Shown here piece after piece: positions 55,650 to 64,000 of a DNA stretch of 64,000 bases. The DNA lies in the NCBI RefSeq assembly GCF_003253005.1, contig NZ_QEPZ01000003.1, positions 62,001 through 126,000 of the forward strand, in the 5' to 3' direction. Below the pieces are notes generated by a model that did no database searches, was not told the origin of the DNA, and saw only the letters and a list, made by a program, of their open reading frames with translations. The DNA comes from Haemophilus parainfluenzae. GTDB taxonomy: Bacteria; Pseudomonadota; Gammaproteobacteria; Enterobacterales; Pasteurellaceae. The position numbers were made by a program, and so were the translations under genes. Position 1 is the first letter of the stretch, and every line of letters starts with the position of its first letter.

Positions 55650-58475
55650 TTACGCGAACTGACGTACTTCGCCGTTACCCGCTACGTTTTCCACACAACG
55701 TGGGCAAAGTGCAGGATGTTCAGGATTCACGCCGATTTTGTCGGAATAATGCCAACAACGTGGACATTTTTCACCGTTAGAACGTGCGACGCTTACAGCA
55801 ATTCCGTCTAATTCACCAGTAGCTACATCTGCTGGTTTGTCAGCTAATGGTTTCACTTCCGCTTTTGAGGTAATTAACACGAAACGTAATTCATTTCCTA
55901 ATTGTTCTAACAATGCTCGATATTCATCGTTAGCATAGACTGTTACTTCTGCTTCTAAACCACCACCGATCACTTTGTCGTTACGAGCGATTTCTAATAC
56001 ACGGTTCACTTCAGAACGCACTTTAATCAGTTGTTGCCAGTAAGCATCATCTAATTTTTCATTCTCGCCTAAACCAAATAAGCCTTCGTAGAATTCTTCA
56101 GTGAAGACGAATTCAGCACGTGGCGTCGCCGTTTGTGGCAAGTAGCCCCAAATTTCATCTGCGGTGAATGACAAGATTGGTGCCATCCAACGAACCAATG
56201 CTTCTGCAATGTGCCATAACGCTGTTTGGCAGCTACGACGCGCAAGGCTGTCTGCTTTGGTGGTATATTGACGGTCTTTGATAATATCAAGGTAGAACGA
56301 GCCCATTTCCACAGAACAGAAACGCATTAAACGTTGTACCACCGTGTGGAATTGATAGTTATCGTACGCGTCTTTAATTTCTTTTTGTGCATCTAACGCA
56401 CAAGCTACCGCCCAACGATCTAGGCTAATCATGTCTTCCGGTTTAACCGCATCACGTTGCGGATCAAAACCATTTAAGTTTGCTAATAAGAAACGTGCGG
56501 TGTTACGAATACGACGATAGCTATCCGCGGCACGTTTTAAGATCTCATCAGAAACGGTCATTTCACCGGTATAGTCGGTAGAAGCGACCCATAAACGTAA
56601 AATATCACCACCGAATTTATCCATGACTTCTTGTGGGGTCACGATGTTACCGATAGATTTTGACATTTTACGGCCTTGACCATCAACGGTGAAACCATGG
56701 GTTAATACTTGTTTGTATGGTGCTTTGCTATCTGTTGCGGTAGAAAGCATTAAAGAAGACATAAACCAACCACGGTGTTGGTCAGAACCTTCTAAATACA
56801 TATCGATATCTTGGCCATTAAATTCCGGACGATTCGCGACAACAGAAGAATAGGTTGATCCTGAGTCAAACCACACGTCAAGAGTATCCGGCACTTTGCG
56901 ATAGGTTTCTGCGTCAGCCCCTAATAATTCTTTTTCGTCTAAATCCCACCATGCTTGAATACCGGCTTTCTCTACACGTTTCGCTACTTCTTCAAGCAAT
57001 TCTAAGGTACGCGGATGAAGCTCTTCGGTTTCTTTGTGCACGAATAAGGTCATCGGTACGCCCCAAGTACGTTGACGAGAAATACACCAGTCTGGGCGGT
57101 TTTCAACCATTTTCTCGATACGTGCTTGACCCCAATCTGGAATCCAACGTACGCCTTTGATTTCGCCTAATGCTTGTTGGCGTAACCCCTGTGTTTCCAT
57201 ACCGATAAACCATTGCGGTGTCGCACGGAAAATAATTGGGGTTTTGTGGCGCCAGCAGTGTGGGTAGCTGTGTTTAATTTTCTCAACTTTTAATAAGTTG
57301 CCCACTTCTTGTAATTTTTCAACAACCAATGGATTGGCTTCAAATACGCCTTTGCCTGCGAAGAATTCAGTGGTTGAAATAAATTTACCGTCATTCGATA
57401 CAAGACCCGCCATTGGTAAATTATATTTTTGTCCTACAATAAAGTCGTCTAAACCGTGGTCTGGTGCGGTGTGAACTAAACCTGTACCGCCATCAGTGGT
57501 CACGTGATCACCTAAAATTACTGGTACAGTGAAATCATAGAACGGATGGTTAAAGCGTACTAACTCAAGCGCCTGACCTTTTACTGAACCTAACACTTCA
57601 ACTTGTTCTACGCCCACAGCTTTCGCAACAGACTCAACTAATTCAGCAGCTAAAATCACACGCTCATCGCCAAGTTGTACCAAGTTGTATTCTAAGTCTG
57701 CATTTACCGCAATCGCACGGTTAGATGGCATTGTCCAAGGTGTGGTGGTCCAAATCACCGCAGATAATTTGCCATGGCCTTTGCCTACTGCGTTAAATTT
57801 CTCTTCAATTTCAACCGCACTTACTGCTGGGAAACGAACATAGATAGATGGAGAAACTTTGTCTTCATATTCCACTTCTGCTTCTGCTAAAGAAGAGCCA
57901 CAATCCAAACACCAATGCACTGGTTTTGAACCTTTGTATAAATGGCCATTCGCAATCACTTTACCGAGTGTACGGATGATGTTTGCTTCTGTGTTGAAGT
58001 TCATTGTTAAATAAGGATTATCCCAATCGCCTAACACACCTAAACGGATAAAATCTTTTTTCTGACCTTCTACTTGCTCTGCGGCGTATTCACGGCATTT
58101 TTGGCGGAATTCAGCTGCAGTAACTTTCTCGTTTGGTTTGCCCACTAAACCTTCTACTTTTAATTCAATTGGCAAGCCATGACAGTCCCAACCTGGGATA
58201 TAAGGCGAGTTAAAACCTAATGCAGTTTTAGATTTAACAATAATATCTTTCAGAATTTTATTAACGGCGTGACCGATATGAATATTGCCGTTCGCATATG
58301 GAGGGCCATCATGCAAAATAAAGGATTTTTTGCCTTTAGTCGCTTGGCGGATTTTTTGATACAACTGTTTGTCATACCAATTTTTTAACATTACAGGTTC
58401 GCGTTTGGCTAGATCGCCACGCATTGGGAAACCTGTTTCTGGTAAATTTAACGTGTTTTTGTAATCAACTGTCAT
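55650..58475 (-). CDS. ileS: Isoleucyl-tRNA synthetase
   Basis: IleS charges tRNA-Ile. The start is set at ATG 58475 ([20 protein letters not shown], 941 residues); a longer frame adds four residues. The HIGH motif is in [16 protein letters not shown], the CP1 editing domain contains [13 protein letters not shown] and the [12 protein letters not shown] block, KMSKS is in [11 protein letters not shown], and a C-terminal zinc site has CPRCWHYSD and CPRCVENV. Length is normal for the eubacterial type. It starts 32 nt after ribF's stop; ribF-ileS is the conserved pair, but lspA does not follow here. Confidence 0.98.
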   Translation of the reverse strand: MTVDYKNTLNLPETGFPMRGDLAKREPVMLKNWYDKQLYQKIRQATKGKKSFILHDGPPYANGNIHIGHAVNKILKDIIVKSKTALGFNSPYIPGWDCHGLPIELKVEGLVGKPNEKVTAAEFRQKCREYAAEQVEGQKKDFIRLGVLGDWDNPYLTMNFNTEANIIRTLGKVIANGHLYKGSKPVHWCLDCGSSLAEAEVEYEDKVSPSIYVRFPAVSAVEIEEKFNAVGKGHGKLSAVIWTTTPWTMPSNRAIAVNADLEYNLVQLGDERVILAAELVESVAKAVGVEQVEVLGSVKGQALELVRFNHPFYDFTVPVILGDHVTTDGGTGLVHTAPDHGLDDFIVGQKYNLPMAGLVSNDGKFISTTEFFAGKGVFEANPLVVEKLQEVGNLLKVEKIKHSYPHCWRHKTPIIFRATPQWFIGMETQGLRQQALGEIKGVRWIPDWGQARIEKMVENRPDWCISRQRTWGVPMTLFVHKETEELHPRTLELLEEVAKRVEKAGIQAWWDLDEKELLGADAETYRKVPDTLDVWFDSGSTYSSVVANRPEFNGQDIDMYLEGSDQHRGWFMSSLMLSTATDSKAPYKQVLTHGFTVDGQGRKMSKSIGNIVTPQEVMDKFGGDILRLWVASTDYTGEMTVSDEILKRAADSYRRIRNTARFLLANLNGFDPQRDAVKPEDMISLDRWAVACALDAQKEIKDAYDNYQFHTVVQRLMRFCSVEMGSFYLDIIKDRQYTTKADSLARRSCQTALWHIAEALVRWMAPILSFTADEIWGYLPQTATPRAEFVFTEEFYEGLFGLGENEKLDDAYWQQLIKVRSEVNRVLEIARNDKVIGGGLEAEVTVYANDEYRALLEQLGNELRFVLITSKAEVKPLADKPADVATGELDGIAVSVARSNGEKCPRCWHYSDKIGVNPEHPALCPRCVENVAGNGEVRQFA

Positions 58476-58507
58476 GTTATTTTCCAATTTTATATTTCAA
58501 TATAATT

Positions 58508-59434
58508 CTATTTTGCAAAAAATGCTTTCGCTGTTTTTACGTCCTGTTCAATTTGAGCTTTCAACGCCTCAAAAGACGGAAACTTTATCTCATCGCGAAT
58601 CTTATGGCAGAATTCCACTTCGACCATTTGTCCATAAATATTCTGAGAAAAATCAAATAAATGGACTTCTAATAATTGTATCGTACCGTTAATGGTTGGG
58701 CGTTTTCCCATGTTTGCAACGCCGTTAAAAATCTCGCCTGATTTTAACCGCACTTTCACGGCATAAACCCCTTTTACTGGGTTCACTTGGCGATGTAAGC
58801 GAACATTCGCGGTAGGAAAACCAATGGTTCGGCCTAATTTATTGCCGTGGATCACACGACCGAAAATACGATAAGGCTTACCGAGTAAATTTTGCGCATG
58901 CTGTAAATCATCTTTAGCCAACGCTTCACGAATAGCGGTGCTACTAATACGCAACTCATCTAAACAGAAGGTGCGGCTGTCTTCTACTTCAAAACCAAAC
59001 TGCTTTCCGGCTTGTTGCAACATCGCAAAATTGCCTAAACGTTTCGCACCAAATTTGAAATCATCGCCAATGCTGAGAAACTTCACATTTAATTTTCGCA
59101 CAAGCCAATCTTCAATAAATTTTTCTGCAGGAAGATCAGCAAAAGTGCGGTCAAATTTTGCGACGATCACCACATCCACACCCGCCTGAGCCAAATAATG
59201 CAATTTATCTCTTAATCGCATTAAGCGCGCTGGCGCTTTGTCGCCCATAAAATATTCGCGCGGTTGCGGCTCAAAAAGCATCACCGCCATGGGTAAATTC
59301 AGCGCATTTGCTTTCTGACGAAGATGACGCAAAATCGCCTGATGCCCCAAATGCACGCCATCAAAATTGCCAATGGTTAATGCGCACCCTGACAAATATG
59401 GCTGTGTATTATGAAGCCCACGAATTAATTGCAT
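58508..59434 (-). CDS. ribF: Bifunctional riboflavin kinase / FMN adenylyltransferase
   Basis: RibF converts riboflavin to FMN and then FAD. The 308-residue protein has the adenylyltransferase domain (ALTIGNFDGVHLGHQAIL with HLGH, and LSIGDDFKFGAKRLG) and the C-terminal flavokinase domain (YRIFGRVIHGNKLGRTIGFPTANVRL; GVYAVKV). Both active sites are intact. It lies between murJ and ileS on the same strand. Confidence 0.97.
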   Translation of the reverse strand: MQLIRGLHNTQPYLSGCALTIGNFDGVHLGHQAILRHLRQKANALNLPMAVMLFEPQPREYFMGDKAPARLMRLRDKLHYLAQAGVDVVIVAKFDRTFADLPAEKFIEDWLVRKLNVKFLSIGDDFKFGAKRLGNFAMLQQAGKQFGFEVEDSRTFCLDELRISSTAIREALAKDDLQHAQNLLGKPYRIFGRVIHGNKLGRTIGFPTANVRLHRQVNPVKGVYAVKVRLKSGEIFNGVANMGKRPTINGTIQLLEVHLFDFSQNIYGQMVEVEFCHKIRDEIKFPSFEALKAQIEQDVKTAKAFFAK

Positions 59435-59484
59435 TACATCTTATCCAAAAAAACAAAAAATAATCGGTGCATTATAGCGGTAAC

Positions 59485-61059
59485 TTAATGTTTTGTCAGT
59501 AAATGGTGTTTACGAACACCCAATAGCACCAATACACCTAAATAAACGACCGCAGCCAGTCCGATTAACCAAGCTAGCCAATAGATACGCATTAAAAATG
59601 TCATTGCTGCCCATTCTTCGATAGACGGGCAGTTATACCAAAGCAAGCCCCCCATGGCTAAGGCTGCGCCCAAAACTTTCAGAAAAAAGACCGCACTTTT
59701 GCGTGAAAAATGATACACATCCGCTTTGGCTAAACCACGATAAAGCAAATAAGCATTTAAGGTTGCTGACATGGCAGAAGCAATCGCCAACCCTACATAA
59801 CTAAATGGAATCGCCAACACATTAAAGCCCATATTGCTCACCATGGCGATGATCCCGATTTTTACAGGTGTCTTCGTGTCTTGACGTGCGTAATAGCCAT
59901 TAGCCAAGATCTTAATCAGCATAAAGCTAAGTAAACCCGCATTGAATGCCCATAAAGAATAAGAGGCTGCGTGCACATCTGTTAAGGTAAAACTGCCACG
60001 CATAAACAATACCAGTAACATTGGCTGGGCTAACACAGCAATACCAATCGCGGCAGGCACGCCGAGTAATAAAATCATTCTTACGCCCCAGTCCATGGTG
60101 TTACGGAAATCAACCGCACTTTGGGAAGAATTGTCTTCTCGATTTACATGATGGCGAGCCAGTGTCGGCAAAATCACGGTGGAAATTGCGATACCAAATA
60201 GCCCAAGTGGAAACTCTAATAGACGATCAGAATAATAAAGCCAACTAATCGAGCCCGTCATTAAGAAACTGGCAATGACCGTATCAAGCAGCAAGTTGAT
60301 TTGACTTACGGAAACCCCGAACAGAGCCGGAATCATCAATCGACGGATTTTGGCAACCCCTTCATCATGCCATGCCCATTTCGGTTTTACGAGTAAGCCT
60401 GCTTTCTTCAAGAAAGGGATTTGAAATAAAAATTGTAATAAACCGCCTAAGAAGATCCCGATAGCAAGGGCAAGATCAGGATTATCTAATCTTGGTGCGA
60501 GGAAAAGTGCGGTCGCAATCATGGCGATATTGAGTAAAACAGGCGAGAACGACATCACGCCAAATTTGCCTATCGTATTTAAAATCGCGCCTGAAAGTGC
60601 CACAAAGGTGACAAACCATAAATAAGGAAACGTAATTTTTAAGAGTAAAGACGCTTGTTCAAATTTATGTGCATCGGGACCGTCATTTAGCCAATCGGTA
60701 AACCATCCCATCCCGAAGATCGCCGCCACAACAGGCGATCCCACCATGGCAAGCAAAGTGACGATACTGACTAATCCGCCTAACGTACCCGATACTTTCC
60801 CGATAAATTCACGGGTTTTAGAAAGATCGCCCGATTTTTGATATTCAGCTAATACGGGTACGAAAGCCTGAGAAAATGCGCCTTCTGCAAATAAACGACG
60901 TAAAAAGTTTGGGATACGGTTAGCGAATAAAAACACATCTGCCGCCGCACCTGCACCGATCAAATGGGCTATTACCACATCGCGGACTAAACCTAACACA
61001 CGGGACACTAATGTCATCCCACTCACGATAATGCCGGATTTTAAAAGTCGTTTACTCAA
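59485..61059 (-). CDS. murJ: Lipid II flippase MurJ (MviN)
   Basis: MurJ moves lipid II across the inner membrane for peptidoglycan synthesis. The 524-residue protein has about 14 hydrophobic helices. It contains the family's conserved N-terminal stretch (SRVLGLVRDVVIAHLIGAGAAADVFLFANRIPNFLRRLFAEGAFSQAFVPVLAEY) and the central arginine-bearing loop near YYSDRLLEFPLG. Length matches E. coli MurJ. It diverges from rpsT and stands 51 bp before ribF. Confidence 0.96.
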   Translation of the reverse strand: MSKRLLKSGIIVSGMTLVSRVLGLVRDVVIAHLIGAGAAADVFLFANRIPNFLRRLFAEGAFSQAFVPVLAEYQKSGDLSKTREFIGKVSGTLGGLVSIVTLLAMVGSPVVAAIFGMGWFTDWLNDGPDAHKFEQASLLLKITFPYLWFVTFVALSGAILNTIGKFGVMSFSPVLLNIAMIATALFLAPRLDNPDLALAIGIFLGGLLQFLFQIPFLKKAGLLVKPKWAWHDEGVAKIRRLMIPALFGVSVSQINLLLDTVIASFLMTGSISWLYYSDRLLEFPLGLFGIAISTVILPTLARHHVNREDNSSQSAVDFRNTMDWGVRMILLLGVPAAIGIAVLAQPMLLVLFMRGSFTLTDVHAASYSLWAFNAGLLSFMLIKILANGYYARQDTKTPVKIGIIAMVSNMGFNVLAIPFSYVGLAIASAMSATLNAYLLYRGLAKADVYHFSRKSAVFFLKVLGAALAMGGLLWYNCPSIEEWAAMTFLMRIYWLAWLIGLAAVVYLGVLVLLGVRKHHLLTKH

Positions 61060-61245
61060 AATAGGGGTCTCTTCAAAAAAAATTTGCCTTAATTGTATAG
61101 AATTTTTGTTTTTACGCTATATTCCAACGAAAAAAACTGATAAAATCCTGCCCACATCGTTTGTGTGAGCCAATAGAAAGCGCTTTTTTTAAATAACGAT
61201 GCTTACTTTCGGTTGTGTCTCACCGAAATCAACACAAATTATTCA

Positions 61246-61274
61246 TTGACAAAAGTATAAAAAATCGGCATATT
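61246..61274 (+). promoter_or_regulatory. Predicted rpsT promoter
   Basis: A perfect TTGACA at 61246-61251 is followed 17 nt later by CATATT (61269-61274), four of six matches to TATAAT. The start codon is about 50 nt downstream. Confidence 0.6.
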
Positions 61275-61326
61275 CTACGCCCTTATTTTGTCATAATCAT
61301 CTAACAGAAATTTTAGGAGTTTGACC

Positions 61327-61590
61327 TTGGCTAATATCAAGTCAGCAAAAAAACGCGCGGTTCAATCTGAAAAACGCCGCCAACACAACGCAAGCCAACG
61401 CTCTATGATGCGTACTTACATCAAAAAAGTATATGCTCAAGTAGCAGCAGGTGAAAAAGCAGCAGCTGAAGCAGCATTCGTTGAAATGCAAAAAGTTGTT
61501 GACCGTATGGCTTCTAAAGGCTTAATCCACGCTAACAAAGCAGCAAACCACAAAGCTAAATTAGCTGCTCAAATCAAAAAATTAGCGTAA
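61327..61590 (+). CDS. rpsT: 30S ribosomal protein S20
   Basis: S20 binds 16S rRNA early in 30S assembly. I choose the rare start TTG at 61327, which gives 87 residues beginning [11 protein letters not shown] as in E. coli S20, whose gene also uses UUG. AGGAG lies 7 nt before it, whereas the upstream TTG at 61321 is too close. The Lys/Arg/Ala-rich helices and ending LAAQIKKLA are typical. The weak start is known in E. coli to allow autoregulation; that is likely here too. Confidence 0.96.
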   Translation: MANIKSAKKRAVQSEKRRQHNASQRSMMRTYIKKVYAQVAAGEKAAAEAAFVEMQKVVDRMASKGLIHANKAANHKAKLAAQIKKLA

Positions 61591-61614
61591 TTAAAGCACT
61601 AAAACAGCTTAAAA

Positions 61615-61646
61615 ATAAAACCGCACTTTGGTGCGGTTTTTGTTTG
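61615..61646 (+). terminator. Terminator of rpsT
   Basis: AAAACCGCAC and GTGCGGTTTT pair around a 4-nt loop, followed by a T-rich tract. The left arm is an uptake sequence. Confidence 0.9.
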
Positions 61647-61750
61647 TCTTAAACCGTCCTGCCACAAACGCCCCATAACGAGCTTGCATTCCCTCCTTTA
61701 ACCTGTAAACTACCCCACAACTTAAAAATTAATCATAAAATAAACAATAA

Positions 61751-64000
61751 ATGGCCAAAAAATCTTTTAAAAAAGCGGATCCGAATTATCAAAAAGAATT
61801 AGCAAAATATGGTAATCCGATCCCAAGCAGAGACTACATTCTGCAAATTATTCGTGAAAATAATGCCCCGATGAGTCGGGAAGAAATTCTGACCGCACTT
61901 TCAATTAAAAGTGACGAACAACAAGAAGCCATGCGTCGCCGCTTACGCGCCATGGAAAATGATGGACAATTAGTTTTCACTAAACGTAAACGCTATGCCT
62001 TGCCTGAAAAATTAGATTTATTCAAAGGCATGGTCATTGGCCATCGCGAAGGCTATGGCTTTTTACAAGTCGAAGGCAAAAAAGAAGATCTCTTTATTCC
62101 TAATCACCAAATGCAACGTGTAATGCATGGTGATTTTGTATTGGCGCAACCTGCCGGCTTGGATCGTCGTGGTCGTCGCGAAGTCCGTATTGTTCGCGTG
62201 CTTGAAAGTCGTAAAAAACAAATTGTCGGCCGTTTCTTCTTAGAAAATGGCTTTAGCTATGTGGTGCCTGATGACAGTCGTATCGGACGAGATATTTTAG
62301 TCCCTAATGAACACCGAAATGGCGCCAGAATGGGGCAAGTTGTCGTGGTCGAATTGCAAGAACGATCCGCCTCCTTTACTCAACCTATTGGTATCATTAG
62401 CGAAATTCTGGGTGACAATATGGCAAAAGGGATGGAAGTGGAGATCGCCCTTCGTAATCATGACATCCCTCACCAATTCCCAAGTGCGGTCGAAAAATAC
62501 GTTAAAAAATTCACAGAAGAAGTGCCTGAAGAAGCAAAAAAAGGCCGTGTGGATTTACGCAATCTGCCACTGGTTACCATTGATGGCGAAGATGCGCGCG
62601 ATTTTGATGATGCTGTATATTGCGAAAAAAGCGGTAAAGGCTGGAAACTTTGGGTGGCGATTGCCGATGTCAGCTATTATGTGCGTTTACGTTCTGCATT
62701 AGACACTGAAGCTTATAACCGAGGTAACTCCGTTTACTTCCCAAATCGTGTTGTACCAATGTTGCCGGAGATTTTATCCAACGGATTGTGTTCACTGAAT
62801 CCACAAGTTGATCGCTTGTGTATGGTGTGTGAAATGCACGTCTCCGCCAAAGGTAAACTCACAGACTATCGTTTTTATGAAGCGGTAATGAATTCTCATG
62901 CTCGCTTAACCTATACGAAAGTTGCGGCAATTTTAGACGGCGATGATGAGCTCCGCACGCGTTATCAAGGACTTGTTCCACATTTAGAAGAATTGCATCA
63001 TCTCTATCAAACATTACTCAATGCCCGTAAACAACGTGGTGCTATCGATTTTGAAACCATTGAAACCAAATTTATTTTCAATGCCATGGGACGAATTGAT
63101 CGCATTGAACCTGTTGTGCGAAATGATGCTCACAAAATCATTGAAGAATGCATGATCCTTGCGAATATTGCAGCAGCAAACTTTATGGAAAAACATAAAG
63201 AGCCTACACTCTATCGTATTCATGCCGCTCCGAGTGAAGAAAAACTGACGTCTTTCCGTGCGTTTTTAAGTGAATGTGGTTTAAGCCTTGAAGGTGGCAT
63301 GAAACCGACCACAAAAGATTATGCAAAATTGTTAGAGCAAGTGAAAGATCGCCCGGATCACGAACTCATTCAAACCATGTTGCTCCGTTCATTAAGCCAG
63401 GCCGTTTATAATGCGGATAATATAGGCCACTTTGGTTTGGCTTTAGAGGAATATGCACACTTTACTTCCCCGATTCGTCGTTATCCAGATTTAACTCTTC
63501 ACCGTGGAATTAAGTATTTATTAGCAAAAGAAAAAGGCGCTAAACGTAAAACCACAGATACTGGCGGCTATCACTATTCCTTTGATGAAATGGATTTATT
63601 AGGTGATCACTGCTCGATGACCGAACGCCGAGCCGATGATGCCACTCGCGAAGTAGCAGATTGGCTGAAATGTGAATATATGCAAGATCACGTAGGGGCT
63701 GAATTTAGCGGAGTGATCTCATCTGTAACAGGCTTTGGCTTATTCGTACGTTTAGATGATTTATTCATTGACGGCTTAGTCCATATTTCTACTTTAGATA
63801 ACGACTACTATCAATTTGATGCGGTAAAACAACGTTTAATCGGTGAAAATAGTGGTATGATTTATCGTCTTGGCGATAAAGTCAAAATTCGCGTGGTCGC
63901 CGTTCATTTAGAACAAAAAATGGTCGATTTCAGTTTAGTCGAAAGTGCCAGAAAACCACGTCGTGTTGGCAAAACGGCGAAACAAAAAGTAAAAAAAGTC
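61751..64000 (+). CDS. rnr: Ribonuclease R (3' end beyond the window)
   Basis: RNase R is a processive 3'-5' exoribonuclease that degrades structured RNA and helps with rRNA and tmRNA quality control. The open frame from ATG 61751 continues for 750 codons to the window edge with no stop. In order it has a helix-turn-helix-like N-terminus ([27 protein letters not shown]), cold-shock domains, the RNB catalytic block [15 protein letters not shown] with its clustered aspartates, and the S1 domain near [28 protein letters not shown] Lys-rich tail is starting at the edge. Only a few dozen residues should be missing. No obvious ribosome site precedes the ATG. Confidence 0.95.
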   Translation, partial: MAKKSFKKADPNYQKELAKYGNPIPSRDYILQIIRENNAPMSREEILTALSIKSDEQQEAMRRRLRAMENDGQLVFTKRKRYALPEKLDLFKGMVIGHREGYGFLQVEGKKEDLFIPNHQMQRVMHGDFVLAQPAGLDRRGRREVRIVRVLESRKKQIVGRFFLENGFSYVVPDDSRIGRDILVPNEHRNGARMGQVVVVELQERSASFTQPIGIISEILGDNMAKGMEVEIALRNHDIPHQFPSAVEKYVKKFTEEVPEEAKKGRVDLRNLPLVTIDGEDARDFDDAVYCEKSGKGWKLWVAIADVSYYVRLRSALDTEAYNRGNSVYFPNRVVPMLPEILSNGLCSLNPQVDRLCMVCEMHVSAKGKLTDYRFYEAVMNSHARLTYTKVAAILDGDDELRTRYQGLVPHLEELHHLYQTLLNARKQRGAIDFETIETKFIFNAMGRIDRIEPVVRNDAHKIIEECMILANIAAANFMEKHKEPTLYRIHAAPSEEKLTSFRAFLSECGLSLEGGMKPTTKDYAKLLEQVKDRPDHELIQTMLLRSLSQAVYNADNIGHFGLALEEYAHFTSPIRRYPDLTLHRGIKYLLAKEKGAKRKTTDTGGYHYSFDEMDLLGDHCSMTERRADDATREVADWLKCEYMQDHVGAEFSGVISSVTGFGLFVRLDDLFIDGLVHISTLDNDYYQFDAVKQRLIGENSGMIYRLGDKVKIRVVAVHLEQKMVDFSLVESARKPRRVGKTAKQKVKKV

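Overview
The window is a piece of a Pasteurellaceae chromosome, most likely Haemophilus (H. parainfluenzae or a close relative). Three things point there. The Haemophilus-type DNA uptake sequence AAGTGCGGT and its complement recur throughout. The base composition is moderately AT-rich. Several neighbourhoods match H. influenzae: rdgC/proC/MFS/xerD, oapA/epmB/efp, protein E/pflA/pflB/focA, and ispH/lspA. Most of the window is conserved housekeeping sequence. The accessory parts are the left-hand surface-glycan locus, a type I restriction-modification island and a decayed permease gene.

Region 1 (1-5880, minus strand) is a surface polysaccharide operon read from right to left. It encodes a Wzz-type chain-length regulator, a DUF4422 glycosyltransferase, a class V aminotransferase, a fused cytidylyltransferase/oxidoreductase, a LicD-family phosphotransferase and a CDP-glycerol-type glycerophosphotransferase cut by the window edge. 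The first 3.9 kb are strikingly AT-rich and I saw no uptake sequence there, which suggests horizontal acquisition. Together the genes look able to make and transfer a CDP-activated (amino)polyol phosphate.

Region 2 (5980-16680) holds glnA, typA, rdgC, proC, an HcaT-like transporter, xerD, a gntP-family pseudogene, dgkA and relA. Region 3 (16680-22450) is an hsdR-hsdM-hsdS type I restriction system between relA and rlmD, which are adjacent in relatives; its hsdS carries a 264-bp internal direct repeat. Region 4 (22580-37140) runs rlmD, recO, a lipoprotein, oapA, epmB, efp, protein E, pflA, a YgiN-like monooxygenase, pflB, focA, a ComEA-like DNA-binding protein, ybjQ, rdgB, a DUF305 protein with a MerR-type promoter, ispH and lspA.

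Region 5 (37150-48110) has glmU, pyrG with an unexplained long inverted repeat in its leader, a DUF4153 membrane protein, eno, a DUF2251-like gene, yigB, a ygiB/ygiC pair and an iron-type alcohol dehydrogenase. Region 6 (48200-64000) has rplA/rplK, nusG/secE, clpX/clpP, tig, a Kbp-like LysM protein, ypfJ, ileS, ribF, murJ, rpsT and a 3'-truncated rnr.

No rRNA, tRNA, CRISPR array, intact insertion sequence or prophage was seen. Many genes end in terminators built from paired, inverted uptake sequences. Calls are by reading protein motifs and gene order; no database search was possible.
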